A stretch of DNA of 64,000 bases. Source: Nematopogon swammerdamellus. Its lineage: Eukaryota; Arthropoda; Insecta; Lepidoptera; Adelidae. Position numbers and translations under genes: made by a program. Location of the stretch: NCBI GenBank assembly GCA_946902875.1, contig OX336349.1:7463891-7527890 (forward strand). The letters are read 5' to 3'. Positions 44,409 to 53,951 of this stretch are shown here, piece after piece. Each line of letters opens with the position of its first letter. Within the stretch, counting starts at the first letter, position 1. The notes under the pieces are model-generated. The model worked only from the letters and a program-made list of their open reading frames with translations. It searched no databases and was not told the origin of the DNA.

Positions 44409-45620
44409 ATGACGCCAAGACTAACTAGGAATCAACGAGCGCTACAACTACAAAAAAACGTCAAAAACTGTTCAAAAATTCATAACAGCACACTTCTGGA
44501 AACAGCTAAAATGTCCTACTCCGAAGGAAATTTAAACGAATCACACAACGAAATTTACCACGATTTACAGTCTAGTCTATCAAACAGTATACCAAATATG
44601 TCCATGCAACAAGAAAATCAAGAAGTACAAGATTTGAAGCAACAACTGGAAGAAATGAAAAATAAACTGGAAGAAACAGAAGAGGAACTGGACGTAACGC
44701 TACTAGAAAATGTAGAATTAAAGAAAGAATTAAATGTAATAAAATTAGGCATGGAAAAATACAAAAAACTATATATTCAGTCTCTCAAGATATCCAGAGA
44801 TAAAATTAACGTCAGTAGATTCGAAACAACGCCCGCAAAGAGAAATAAACATGATAAAAATAATCCCGAAAAGTCAACAACCTTAGATTCAGCGGAAATC
44901 ACCATACCGTCGTCTCCGTCACCGACTTCACCATCAAATGAGCAACAGGAAATCAAAGAGAATGAGATCTTCGTCACCGACAGTCCCCTCAACCCTCCTA
45001 ACGCACCAACAAATGCTACAGCCCCTGCAACCCTGTCACAGCAGACGACCCCAAGCTCCGCTACAGACCAGCAAAAGATGAAAATTATTATTTTCGCGGA
45101 TGATCAAGGTAGAGGCCTACGTCGGGCACTACAAGAGCTACTGGGAGACAAATACAGCGTACTGTGCATCTACAAGCCGGGTGCTACTCTAGGACAGTTA
45201 GTAGGCGATGCACGACCCATATGTAGATCGCTCACTCACTCAGACTGCGTCATTCTCGTAGGAGGTTCAAACGACAACAATCCGCTCGATCTTAAATCAA
45301 GCTTACACTGCATGATCAAACAATTAAGTCACACTAATATTATTGTGAGTGAGGTACCATACAATAAATATCTAAGTGAAAAATTGTTAAATAAGCAACT
45401 AAAATATCAATGCTCACGATTCGAACACGCAACTTTCACAGATATGGATTATACGCGATTCATCCCAACACGTGGATTTCTATCTAACTTAAAAAAACAA
45501 TTATGTCAAGATGTGTTACGACTGTCATATAATAACAAGCAACGAAAATATCAAAACACAAAAAAAACACACACTACAATAAATATATGCACTCAAACGG
45601 AATCCCAGTTTTTTCTATAA
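44409..45620 (+). CDS. LINE ORF1: coiled coil plus SGNH-like domain
   Basis: The first in-frame ATG (44409) gives 403 residues. Residues about 66-130 form a strong coiled coil (VQDLKQQLEEMKNKLEETEE onward), likely for multimerisation. A Ser/Pro/Thr/Asn-rich linker (about 160-220) follows. Residues about 224-375 resemble the SGNH/esterase fold found in CR1-type ORF1: block I at KIIIFADDQGRGL and block III at VGGSND. The usual GDS serine of block I is replaced (ADDQ), so hydrolase activity is doubtful and a structural or RNA-binding role is likelier. No zinc knuckle. The protein would form the RNP with the element RNA. It ends FF-L-stop at a TTTTTTCTATAA tract that overlaps ORF2. Confidence 0.75.
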   Translation: MTPRLTRNQRALQLQKNVKNCSKIHNSTLLETAKMSYSEGNLNESHNEIYHDLQSSLSNSIPNMSMQQENQEVQDLKQQLEEMKNKLEETEEELDVTLLENVELKKELNVIKLGMEKYKKLYIQSLKISRDKINVSRFETTPAKRNKHDKNNPEKSTTLDSAEITIPSSPSPTSPSNEQQEIKENEIFVTDSPLNPPNAPTNATAPATLSQQTTPSSATDQQKMKIIIFADDQGRGLRRALQELLGDKYSVLCIYKPGATLGQLVGDARPICRSLTHSDCVILVGGSNDNNPLDLKSSLHCMIKQLSHTNIIVSEVPYNKYLSEKLLNKQLKYQCSRFEHATFTDMDYTRFIPTRGFLSNLKKQLCQDVLRLSYNNKQRKYQNTKKTHTTINICTQTESQFFL

Positions 45621-48585
45621 CTTAGATAAAACAGAAAATTCACCAACCAAAACGAACGAGCTACCTAACGAAAAAAATAATTTACATAAACTATTTGTAG
45701 AGACCGATAAAACTAAAGAATTATTCACAATTTTTCATCAAAATATTGCAGGTGTTCTAAAAAAAATTGACTCTATAAATGTTACAATAGCGAATTTTCT
45801 TTCAAATAATACAAATATTAATGTTATATGCTTCTCTGAGCACTTTTTGAATAAGGGAAATGAAAAAAATTTACTTTTACTCGATTACAAACTGGCTACA
45901 TGCTACTCGAGACAGAAAGCTAGAGGAGGAGTATGCATTCTGACACATTCTGATATAGAATTTACAGAACTAAAATGGATAAAGGCTTTATCGGAAAATA
46001 TTTTCTTTGAATGTTGTGGAATAGAAATAATTGAACTAAAATTGATTATTGTCTGCATTTACAGAGTTCCGAGCTCAGACATTAATTATTTTTTCTCAAA
46101 ATTAGAAATGTTACTTTTTAATCTTACAAAGAAAAAAAATAATAAAAAAATTATAATATGCGGTGATTTTAATATTGATAGATTGGAACCAACCAATAAT
46201 GCAAAAACACTATAAAATATTTTCCACCAATTTAATTTGAAGCTAAAAATAAAAACACCAACAAGAATAACAGCAATTTCTAAAACATGTATAGACAATT
46301 TTGCAACAAATATAAAGTCGGGAACAACTACAGTACATGACCTAGGTTTATCGGATCATACTGGTCAGACTTTTAGTTATCTGGTCAAGAAAATTCACAA
46401 AATAAACTTCTGGATTATTAAAAAAAGAGACTATGCAGAAGAAAATATACAAAAATTCATTAACTGCATTAGCGCCTTATCATTCATAGATATCTATCAA
46501 AATAATTATGTAAATTCAGTATATGATAATTTTATAGAACAGATTACTCTTTTCTATAATCTATGCTTTCCAAGCGAAGAAATAAAAATATATCGTAAGA
46601 AAAAACCTAGATGGATAACAACAGGAATAAAATTCAGCAGTAAGACCAAGAGAGAGCTCTATCTGAAACAACGTTCAAAAAAAAACTTGATACTCGTAAA
46701 CAAATACAAAAACTATAGTAGAATTCTAAAAAATTGCATAAACACATCTCAAAAATTAACAAATAGAAATAGAATACATAAATCTGAAAGTACTACTAAA
46801 ACCACTTGGGCCATAATTAAAGAAAATAACGAAAATAAATGTCCAGAATTTGATATAAAAGAAATAAAAATAAATAATGAAACTTTCACAAAATCGAACG
46901 ATATAGCAGAAGCTTTTAATAACTTCTTCATAGACCAAGTTAGCAAACAGAGTAGGTCACCTTCAGAAGGCTCTACTGCAAAAAATATCGAACGACGACT
47001 ACACTCCATGTTTTTGTCACAAATTACTCCAACAGAGATAGAAAAACTTATCCGCGGGTTAAAAAATTCAAATGCAGTAGGGTATGATGAACTAAATACT
47101 GGAATCCTAAAGAGGGTAGCAGACATCATATGTTATCCATTATCACATATTATAAATCTTAGCTTTAATAAAGGTGAATTTCCCAGCAGTTTAAAATATG
47201 CTATAGTAAAACCGTTGTATAAAAAAGATGACAAATGTGCAATGAAAAATTATAGACCTGTAGCTCTCTTACCTATTATTTCTAAAATATTTGAAAGAGC
47301 CATGTTTAATAGGTTAAATAGCTATCTAGAAAGAAATCAAATCCTGTGCAAAGAACAAAATGGCTTTAGGAAAAATAAATCAACAGGCTTAGCAGTATAT
47401 GATTTAATGAAAGAAATAACTGAAAATATGAATAACAAAAACCCTGTCGCTGTTGTATACATGGACATGACAAAAGCCTTTGATTTTGTATGTCACAAAA
47501 GATTGACTGATAAACTGGAAAGATATGGTATTCGAGGAAATGTTTTGGAATGGATAAAATCATATTTAATACATAGAAAACAATGCACAGAAGTCTCTAA
47601 AATTTGTCAGGAAACAAAAAAGATGATGAAATACAAATCAAAATTCAAAATTGTTACACATGGAGTTCCACAAGGGAGTATTTTAGGCCCCTTATTATTC
47701 TTAATATACATAAACGACTTGCCAGACTCTATATCACACAAAATGGTACTTTTTGCAGATGACAGCACATTTATTGTTAAAGGCTCAAAAGAAAATTTAA
47801 TTGAATTCGAACAAAATATAAACAAAGGTATTACCAAAGTAGTAAATTGGTTAGAAAATAATAATTTAATAATAAATACAAGTAAAACTAATATAATGCA
47901 ATTTTATAATACAAATGGAAACAAATACAACATTAAAATTAACTACAAGGGAGAAAAAATTGAAGAAGTAAACAAAACGAAATTTTTAGGAATAAATCTC
48001 GATAGCAACTGCAATTGGAAAGAACACATAGACCAGCTTGAATCAAAAATCAGCAGATTCGTTTTTGCATTAAGAAGATTAAAACTAATTACAAATGAAG
48101 AATCAGCTGTAACAGCATACCACGGGTATGTCTCGTCAAATATACGATACGGTTTAATGTTTTGGGGGAACTCTACAAACGTAGAAAATATTTTAAAAAT
48201 TCAAAAACGATGTATTCGCGCTATTTGCCAAGTAAAACAGAAAGAAAGTTGCAAACCGCTATTTAAAAAATTAAAGATATTGACAGTACCGTCTATGTAC
48301 ATTTATGAAACGTGTGTATTTGTTAGAACTCACTCAGAATATTTTAAGCCAATGAAAGAATTGCACAGCCATAACACGAGACAGAAAAATACACTAATAA
48401 ATACAAAACCTAGAACTACACAATATCGCAAAAGTATATATTACATGGCAGTTAAAATTTATAATAATGTTCCAAAGGAAATAAACGAAATCACTGAACT
48501 CAAACTATTTAAAAATGCTCTATTTAAATGGTTATTAGACAAATGTTTTTATAAAGTGAACGAGTTTGTGCAAATTTTCGAATAG
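45583..48585 (+). pseudogene. LINE ORF2: APE endonuclease plus reverse transcriptase, one stop
   Basis: One frame is open from 45583 to 48585 (about 1,000 codons) except for a TAA at 46213-46215. Endonuclease: HQNIAG (residue 52), SEHF (85), GDFNID (194), SDH (257), covering the expected APE catalytic residues. Reverse transcriptase: NYRPVALLPIISKIFERAM, DMTKAFD (628), VPQGSILGPLLF (695) and FADD (724; the catalytic box, F in place of Y). C-terminus: RCIRAICQVKQ and an end LFKNALFKWLL. There is no in-frame ATG until 46108, after most of the endonuclease, so translation must depend on ORF1 (frameshift or re-initiation). The stop splits the endonuclease between GDFN and SDH and would abolish a full product from this copy. 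Confidence 0.85.
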
Positions 48586-48801
48586 GTTATATTGTTTTAT
48601 TTTTAGTTATTTTTTATTTTTATGGATACATTGTAAAAGTTATATTTGTAAAGCCAGCCTTGCATGGCTCTATGCATGTGAAGGCTGTATTGTACGCCCA
48701 TTCAGGCATTTTGCATACTCAAAAAACCCGTAATGGAAGAAACTGTAAAAAAGCTGCAAAAAAAGCAATAAAGATTTTTGATTTGATTTGATTTGATTTG
48801 A
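48586..48801 (+). repeat. LINE 3' region with stem-loop and TTTGA tail
   Basis: CAGCCTTGCATG (48656-48666) pairs with CATGTGAAGGCTG (48675-48687) in a near-perfect stem with one bulge. Such stems near LINE 3' ends are recognised by the cognate reverse transcriptase in characterised systems. AATAAA and five TTTGA units follow. Confidence 0.65.
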
Positions 48802-49059
48802 GGAAGATTCACCAAAAACCTGCTAGCCCTACTGTAAACTTCACACGTACATCTAAGTGGATGATTATTTATTGTCACTCGTATCCCGCTACTGATGCTG
48901 ACGGTACCGCGCGCAGGGGACGAGTAAGTCATGCTTTGTCACACCACGTTGTAACACTTCCTTATGTATGTACTTAGAGGCGCACGTACAAAAAATTGTG
49001 TCGCCTTAAATTCTAGAAGATAGTTTTCTGTGAAATATTTCCATACTTTATCATTTTTA

Positions 49060-49330
49060 GGTTTCCGTACCCCGTACGGAAGCCTATTACTAAGCCTACA
49101 ACGTCTGTCTGTGTGTCTTTCAGTATGTATGTCTGTCTGTCTGTCTGTCCGTCCGTCCGTCCATCTGTCTGGTGGCTGTATCTTTGAAGCGTAATAGTCG
49201 GTTGAAATTTTCACAAAATAATGTCCTATTTTGGCGGATATAACAACAAATAAAAAATGTAACGTGTTATTAAATTTTTTTTAATTACGTGGGTCCCTAT
49301 ACAAAAGGCGATGCATTCTCAGTACGGCAT
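49060..49330 (+). repeat. TTCCGTA/(TCTG)n repeat, 3' truncated
   Basis: GTTTCCGTACCCCGTACGG, AGCCTATTACTAAGCCTACA, a long (TCTG/TCCG)n run, GTTGAAATTTTCACAAAATA and GGGTCCCTATAC. The terminal ACTCGC block is missing. 48802-49059 holds nothing recognised. Confidence 0.6.
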
Positions 49331-49387
49331 ATGGATATTCCGAGCGAGTCCGGCTAGTGTGGCGGTAGTAATGTTTACAACCTACCT

Positions 49388-49699
49388 TACAGGTGTTCCC
49401 TTCTTCTTGCGCCAACGTATGTGCTTTTTTGACGTGAATTCGATGAACGTCTTACGCTTCGCAACAAGGGGGGCATTCCAGAATGTTGGCGACATAAAGT
49501 ATGTACTTTCGACGGCTTCGTGCTGCCAAACTATACAACCTACAAACATGAATGCTACCACCTTGAAGACCCATCCGGCGACTATACAAAACCGTATACT
49601 CGACCTCCCCCCACCACCGATGACGTCACCATCTCCCCAAGTGTGCTCGCTCAGCACAACTTGCGATAGCGTCAAAAGTACTAGTCCGATTTTCACCAA
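49388..49699 (-). other. possible host exon (signal-peptide-like), unrecognised
   Basis: The minus frame reads VKIGLVLLTLSQVVLSEHTW at its start (hydrophobic, signal-like), then a Gly-rich patch, a second hydrophobic stretch (VFKVVAFMFVGCIVW), and a basic end (KKHIRWRKKKGTP). GTAAGGTAGG follows exactly at the end of the frame and is a good 5' splice donor. Codon choice looks coding-like. Against it: the frame starts with TTG, not ATG, with a stop four codons upstream. Either the start is in another exon, the ATG has decayed, or the frame is chance. A 133-codon + frame overlaps it and looks like a shadow. Confidence 0.3.
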
Positions 49700-49730
49700 A
49701 TATACAATTTAATAATTTTTCGAACACGAA

Positions 49731-50534
49731 ATTACACCAATAATTTCGTCGATTTCACCAAACCAAACCAACCCTAGTGAGATTTTTTCTTTTATAAAAT
49801 TGTTTCTATAAAAATCATCTTTATACGATTTGATACGGCCCTGACCCATAAGTATGGGTGAACTGGTTCAAGTTACAATCAACAAAATCTCCAGTAAAAT
49901 TCCCAGAACTCATATCCAAAGGCCTGTTGCGTGCAAATCGAATTGCGGCATTCTAATTATGCATGTTATTTACGAAACATGTAAAATAACATGAATTCCT
50001 CAAATAACTCCAAAATTTACAGCATTCCATGCGGTTTCCACGAAGTTTCAACCGCTTCACTTCCCAAGAAGGCGATCTTCTGCACCCGATTTTTCACGTA
50101 ATCATTATAATCATCCGAAAAATAATGTAATAACCATCCGATGAAATATAAGTTAATAACAATTGTCCAAATCGATGCTCTTGGCGCGGAGGCCTGTCAA
50201 ATTGCATGTAATCAGTACCAGCGCGCTCATTACATCATTTCTGCACTCCAAATTCCTCGTTAAAAATCTTCTTCGTAAATCTCTGGCTTGCGTCACCTTG
50301 CACACGCGCGAACTCTCGGAGTCACTTTCGTGAGTAATAAAATAAAAATTAAGAAAATCCCAACGAATTCAGGACCTTCTCTTTTATTAGCACGTCATAA
50401 AAACGACCAGTCACCGAAGCACATCAACGGAATTTACGAGTCACCGAGCAGACAACTTTTGGACAATATGCTTTATATTGTGCTACTTGGTGAAATTTTA
50501 GTCGCGATGACATACTAGACATGTCATAGCGCTT
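49731..50534. other. no gene supported
   Basis: AT-rich with GC patches at 50185-50230 and 50285-50335. TTATGCATGTTATTTAC...GTAAAATAACATGAATT (49957-49995) is a short inverted repeat. No coding signal is recognised. Confidence 0.2.
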
Positions 50535-50674
50535 TCAGCCTCGGTAGCTCAGTGGTGCGCGGTCAGTATTTGGATTGGTGACCGCTCGACCGATGGAGGC
50601 TGACCGTGGTTCGGATACCACTTTGAAATGTAGGTCCCTTCCCTTCTTAACTTACTAGGTGGTAGTAGGGTTTA
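50535..50674 (+). repeat. composite SINE head, 3'-truncated and internally deleted
   Basis: TCAGCCTCGGTAGCTCAGTG joins directly to GCGCGGTCAGTATTTGGATT + GGTGACCGC. The 5S-like GTTAAGCAACC block is deleted, but the intermediate element and box-C-like bases remain. GGAGGCTGACCGTGGTTCGG follows. The body stops after CTAGGTGGTAGTAGGG. Confidence 0.7.
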
Positions 50675-51064
50675 TGACATGACATGTCAAAAACCCTATA
50701 TTCGGGAGTGATGTTTGAGAAAGGCTCATCTAGTACTATAGAGCAGTGACGATGAGTAATACCGTAGGTTACACACATACGAGTACATTCACAAAAGAAA
50801 AATACTATACTGAATACTAATGATCTGACTGAACGACCACATTTTGAAAGTGAAAATCCTCCTATAGACTTTTGGTGGAACCTTATTTTGCTGGCTACGT
50901 CGTCTTTAGTCTGTTATGCCATTTATACATTATGTCAGCCCATTACACTTTGTCCTTGTCGCAGTAATAGATATAGCATATCATTGCTAACTGTAGGCCT
51001 TAAAAGTGGGTGTGAATCGATGGATTCTTAGGACCATCTGTACGCATGCGCAAGAATTCAGTTA
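50675..51064. other. no gene supported
   Basis: AT-rich; no recognisable repeat. Confidence 0.2.
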
Positions 51065-51804
51065 AAATTACTTGTTTGTTTGTTTGTTCCTCTTTCACGC
51101 CTTAACGGCTGGACGGATTTTGACGAAACTTCGTATAGGGGTAGTGTATATCCCGGAGTAACATAATTTTTAAAAAAAGTGGTCAAGTTCGAGTCGACCT
51201 CGCGTAAAGAGGGTTCCGTACCATCGCATTTTCTGTGAGAACTAGAAGGATTGGGATTTTCTTTTATGTTTTCCTGTAAATTAAGTACATATCACACGGT
51301 AACATAATTAAAAAAAAAATTGTGGTCAAGTTCGAGTCGGGGTCGCGTAAACAGGGTTCCGTACCATCGCGTTTTCTGTGAGAACTAGAAGGATTGGGAT
51401 TTTCTTTTATGTTTTCCTGTAAATTAAGTGTATATCCCACGGTAACATAATTTTTTTTTAAATTGTGGTCAAGTTCGAGTCGGGGTCGCGTAAAGAGGGT
51501 TCCGTACCATCGCGTTTTTTGTGAGAACTAGAAGGATTGGGATTTTCTTTTAAGTTTTCCTGTAAATTAAGTGTATATCCCATGATAACATAATTTTTTT
51601 TAAAGTGGACAAGTTCGAGTCGATCTCGCGTAAAAAGGGTTCCGTACCATCGCGTTTTCTGTGAGAACTAGAAGGCTTAGGATTTTCGTTTAGGTTTTCC
51701 TGTAAATTAAGTGTATATTACATGGTAACATATTTAAAAAAAAAGTGGTCAAGTTCGAGTCGGGCTCGCGTTAAGAGGGTTCCGTACCATCCCGTTTGCT
51801 GTAA
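51065..51804 (+). repeat. Helitron-like segment with a 143-bp tandem array
   Basis: (TTTG)n, CTTTCACGCC and CTGGACGGATTTTGACGAAA + CTTCGTATAGGGGTAG are blocks I associate with lepidopteran Helitrons. Then GTGGTCAAGTTCGAGTCG starts units at 51179, 51322, 51465, 51605 and 51745 (periods 143, 143, 140, 140). Each unit has GGTTCCGTACCATCG, GTGAGAACTAGAAGG and TGTAAATTAAGT. The last unit is cut by the purine array. Confidence 0.8.
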
Positions 51805-52678
51805 AGGGGGAGGGAGAGGGGAGGGGGAAGGGGAGGGGGAGGGGAGGGGGAGGGGAGGGAGAGGACGAGGGACAGGGAGAGCGAGAGGGAGAGGGGGAGG
51901 GAGAGGGAGAGGGAGAGGGAGAGGGAGAGGGAGAGGGAGAGGGAGAGGGAGAGGGAGAGGGAGAGGGAGAGGGAGAGGGAGAGGGAGAGGGAGAGGGAGA
52001 GGGAGAGGGAGAGGGAGAGGGAGAGGGAGAGGGAGAGGGAGAGGGAGAGGGAGAGGAGAGGAGAGGGAGAGGGAGAGGGAGAGGGAGAGGGAGAGGGAGA
52101 GGGAGAGGGAGTGGGAGAGGGAGAGGGAGAGGGAGAGGGAGAGGGAGAGGGAGAGGGAGAGGGAGAGGGAGAGGGAGAGGGAGAGGGAGAGGGAGAGGGA
52201 GAGGGAGAGGGAGAGGGGAGGGGAGAGGGAGGGGGAGGGGGAGGGGAGGGGGAGGGGGAGGGGGAGGGAGAGGGAGAGGGAGAGGGAGAGGGAGAGGGAG
52301 AGGGAGAGGGAGAGGGAGAGGGAGAGGGAGAGGGAGAGGGAGAGGGAGAGGGAGAGGGAGAGGGAGAGGGAGAGGGAGAGGGAGAGGGAGAGGGAGAGGG
52401 AGAGGGAGAGGGAGAGGGAGAGGGAGAGGGAGAGGGAGAGGGAGAGGGAGAGGGAGAGGGAGAGGGAGAGGGAGAGGGAGAGGGAGAGGGAGAGGGAGAG
52501 GGAGAGGGAGAGGGAGAGGGAGAGGGAGAGGGAGAGGGAGAGGGAGAGGGAGAGGGAGAGGGAGAGGGAGAGGGAGAGGGAGAGGGAGAGGGAGAGGGAG
52601 AGGGAGAGGGAGAGGGAGAGGGAGAGGGAGAGGAGAGGGAGAGGGAGAGGGAGAGGGACAGGGAGAGGGAGAGGGAGA
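51805..52678. repeat. (GGGAGA)n purine-only satellite, about 870 bp
   Basis: A nearly uninterrupted GGGAGA hexamer array, with G-richer variants (GGGGAGGG) at the left end and near 52225-52270, and rare single-base breaks (GGGAGT, GGGACA). The + strand is almost free of pyrimidines. The long Arg-Glu, Gly-Glu, Ser-Leu and Pro-Leu frames across it are artefacts of the repeat. Confidence 0.95.
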
Positions 52679-52950
52679 ATATAAGATAAACGATAGTTTA
52701 TTATCATATTTGCGTTTAAATCGAATTTGGTTGTTTCTCTTAAATAGTTCTAAAAAAAGTCCTCCATACAATTTAAGCCGATCATCTAAATTCGATTAAA
52801 ATTAGTACACGCACATTTAGCTATACGAGACACAGGATAGGCCAAATAAAATTCAGTTCCGGTTACGCTAACAAGTGGAGTATTTTACTTAGTTAGGTAT
52901 CTAAAGTATTTGATTTATTTTAAGTGAAGTTTCTTATTTAAATATCGATA
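52679..52950. repeat. Helitron-like flank of the array
   Basis: AATATAAGATAAACGATAG then TTTATTATCATATTTGCGTT continues the homology with the element at 12040-12085. CTATACGAGACACAGGATAGG...TTCAGTTCCGGTTACGC has a close match at 62551-62595, and AGTTAGGTATCTAAAG matches 62802-62815. Confidence 0.6.
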
Positions 52951-53951
52951 GCTTTTTCCCGCGGATTCGCTCGCGTGAAATTCGTATTTCAAAAGAAGAA
53001 AGTAAGTAAATTAGGCCGGGGCCGGAGGGTGAACTGGATTTAGATGAACAATAAACATTCTCAAAGAAAGTAAGTAACATACTAAAGGCGAGGCCGAAGG
53101 CCGGCTGCGTTCAGGAAGAATATAAACCTTTTTAATGAAAGTAAGTAACAGAGGGCGAGGCCGAAGGCCGAGCTGCGTTCAGGAAGACCATAAACCTTCT
53201 CGAAGAAAGTAAGTAACTGAGGGTGAGGCCTAAGGTCGAGCTGCGTTCAGAAAGTCTATAATCCTTCTCGAAGAAAGTAAGTAACTAAGGGCGTGGCCGA
53301 AGGCCGAGCTGTATCCTGGAAGACGCTAAACCTTCTCGATGACAGTAAGTAACTATGGGCGATAGTTACTTACTTTCTTCAAGACGGTTTATAGTCTTCC
53401 TGAACGCAGCTCGGCCTTCGGCCTCGCCCTTAGTTACTTACTTTCTTCGAGAAGTTTTATGGTCTTCCTGAACGCAGCTCGGCCTTCGGCCTCGCCCTCT
53501 GTTACATACTTTCATTAAAAAGGTTTATATTCTTCCTGAACGCAGCTCGGCCTTTGGCCTCGCCCTCAATGACTTAATTTCTTCGAGAAGGTTTTCCTGA
53601 ACGCAGCTCGGCCTTCGGCCTCGCCCTTAGTTACTTACTTTCTTCGAAAAGGTTATCGTCTTCCTGAACGCAGCTCGGCCTTCGGCCTCGCCCTCAGTTA
53701 CTTACTTTCTTCAAGAAGGTTTATAGTCTTCCTGAACGCAGCTCGGCCTTCGGCCTCGCCCTTAGTTACTTACTTTCTTCGAGAAGGTTTATTGTCTTCC
53801 AGAATGCAGCTCAGCCTGAAGCTTCGCCGTTAGTTACTTACTTTAGTTGAGAAGGTTTATCGTTTACCTGATCCCAGCTCGCCCTTAGTTACTTACTTTC
53901 TTCCTTTGAAATACGAATTTCACGCGAGCGAAGCCGCGGGCAAAAGCTAGA
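52951..53951. mobile_element. 1-kb foldback element of 68-bp repeats with Helitron-type ends
   Basis: The left end AGCTTTTTCCCGCGGATTCG...ACGAATTTC-type bases is the complement of the right end, ...CACGCGAGCGAAGCCGCGGG + CAAAAGCT at 53951; the arms match for about 55 bp. Between them, units of GAGGCCGAAGGCCGAGCTGC...GAAGAAAGTAAGTAAC run forward (52988-53355), then reversed (53360-53890). The centre AGTAAGTAACTA...TAGTTACTTACT is itself palindromic. The period is 67-68 bp on the left side. Confidence 0.85.

Larger units (their letters stand above)
44205..48801 (+). mobile_element. CR1-like non-LTR retrotransposon, nearly intact
   Basis: In order: 5' region with repeated CGCCATCT motifs, ORF1 (coiled coil plus SGNH-like domain), overlapping ORF2 (APE-type endonuclease and reverse transcriptase), a 216-bp 3' region with a stem-loop, AATAAA at 48767-48772, and a (TTTGA)n tail at 48777-48801. 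An esterase-like ORF1 with a short microsatellite tail in place of poly(A) points to the CR1/L2 side of the LINE tree. The only coding lesion I see is one in-frame stop in ORF2, so the insertion looks young. 5' end undefined, no target duplication found. Confidence 0.8.

Noticed and set aside
49311..49712. 133-codon + frame
   Set aside because: It overlaps the minus frame with a signal-like start and has lower-quality composition; treated as a shadow.
51179..51804. Possible CRISPR-like or direct-repeat array
   Set aside because: The 143-bp units are contiguous and nearly identical, with no alternating spacers; this is an ordinary tandem repeat in a eukaryotic genome.
51718..52771. Open frames of 190-340 codons on both strands
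   Set aside because: They are translations of the GGGAGA hexamer (Arg-Glu, Gly-Glu, Ser-Leu, Pro-Leu repeats), open in several frames at once, with no start or composition typical of a gene.
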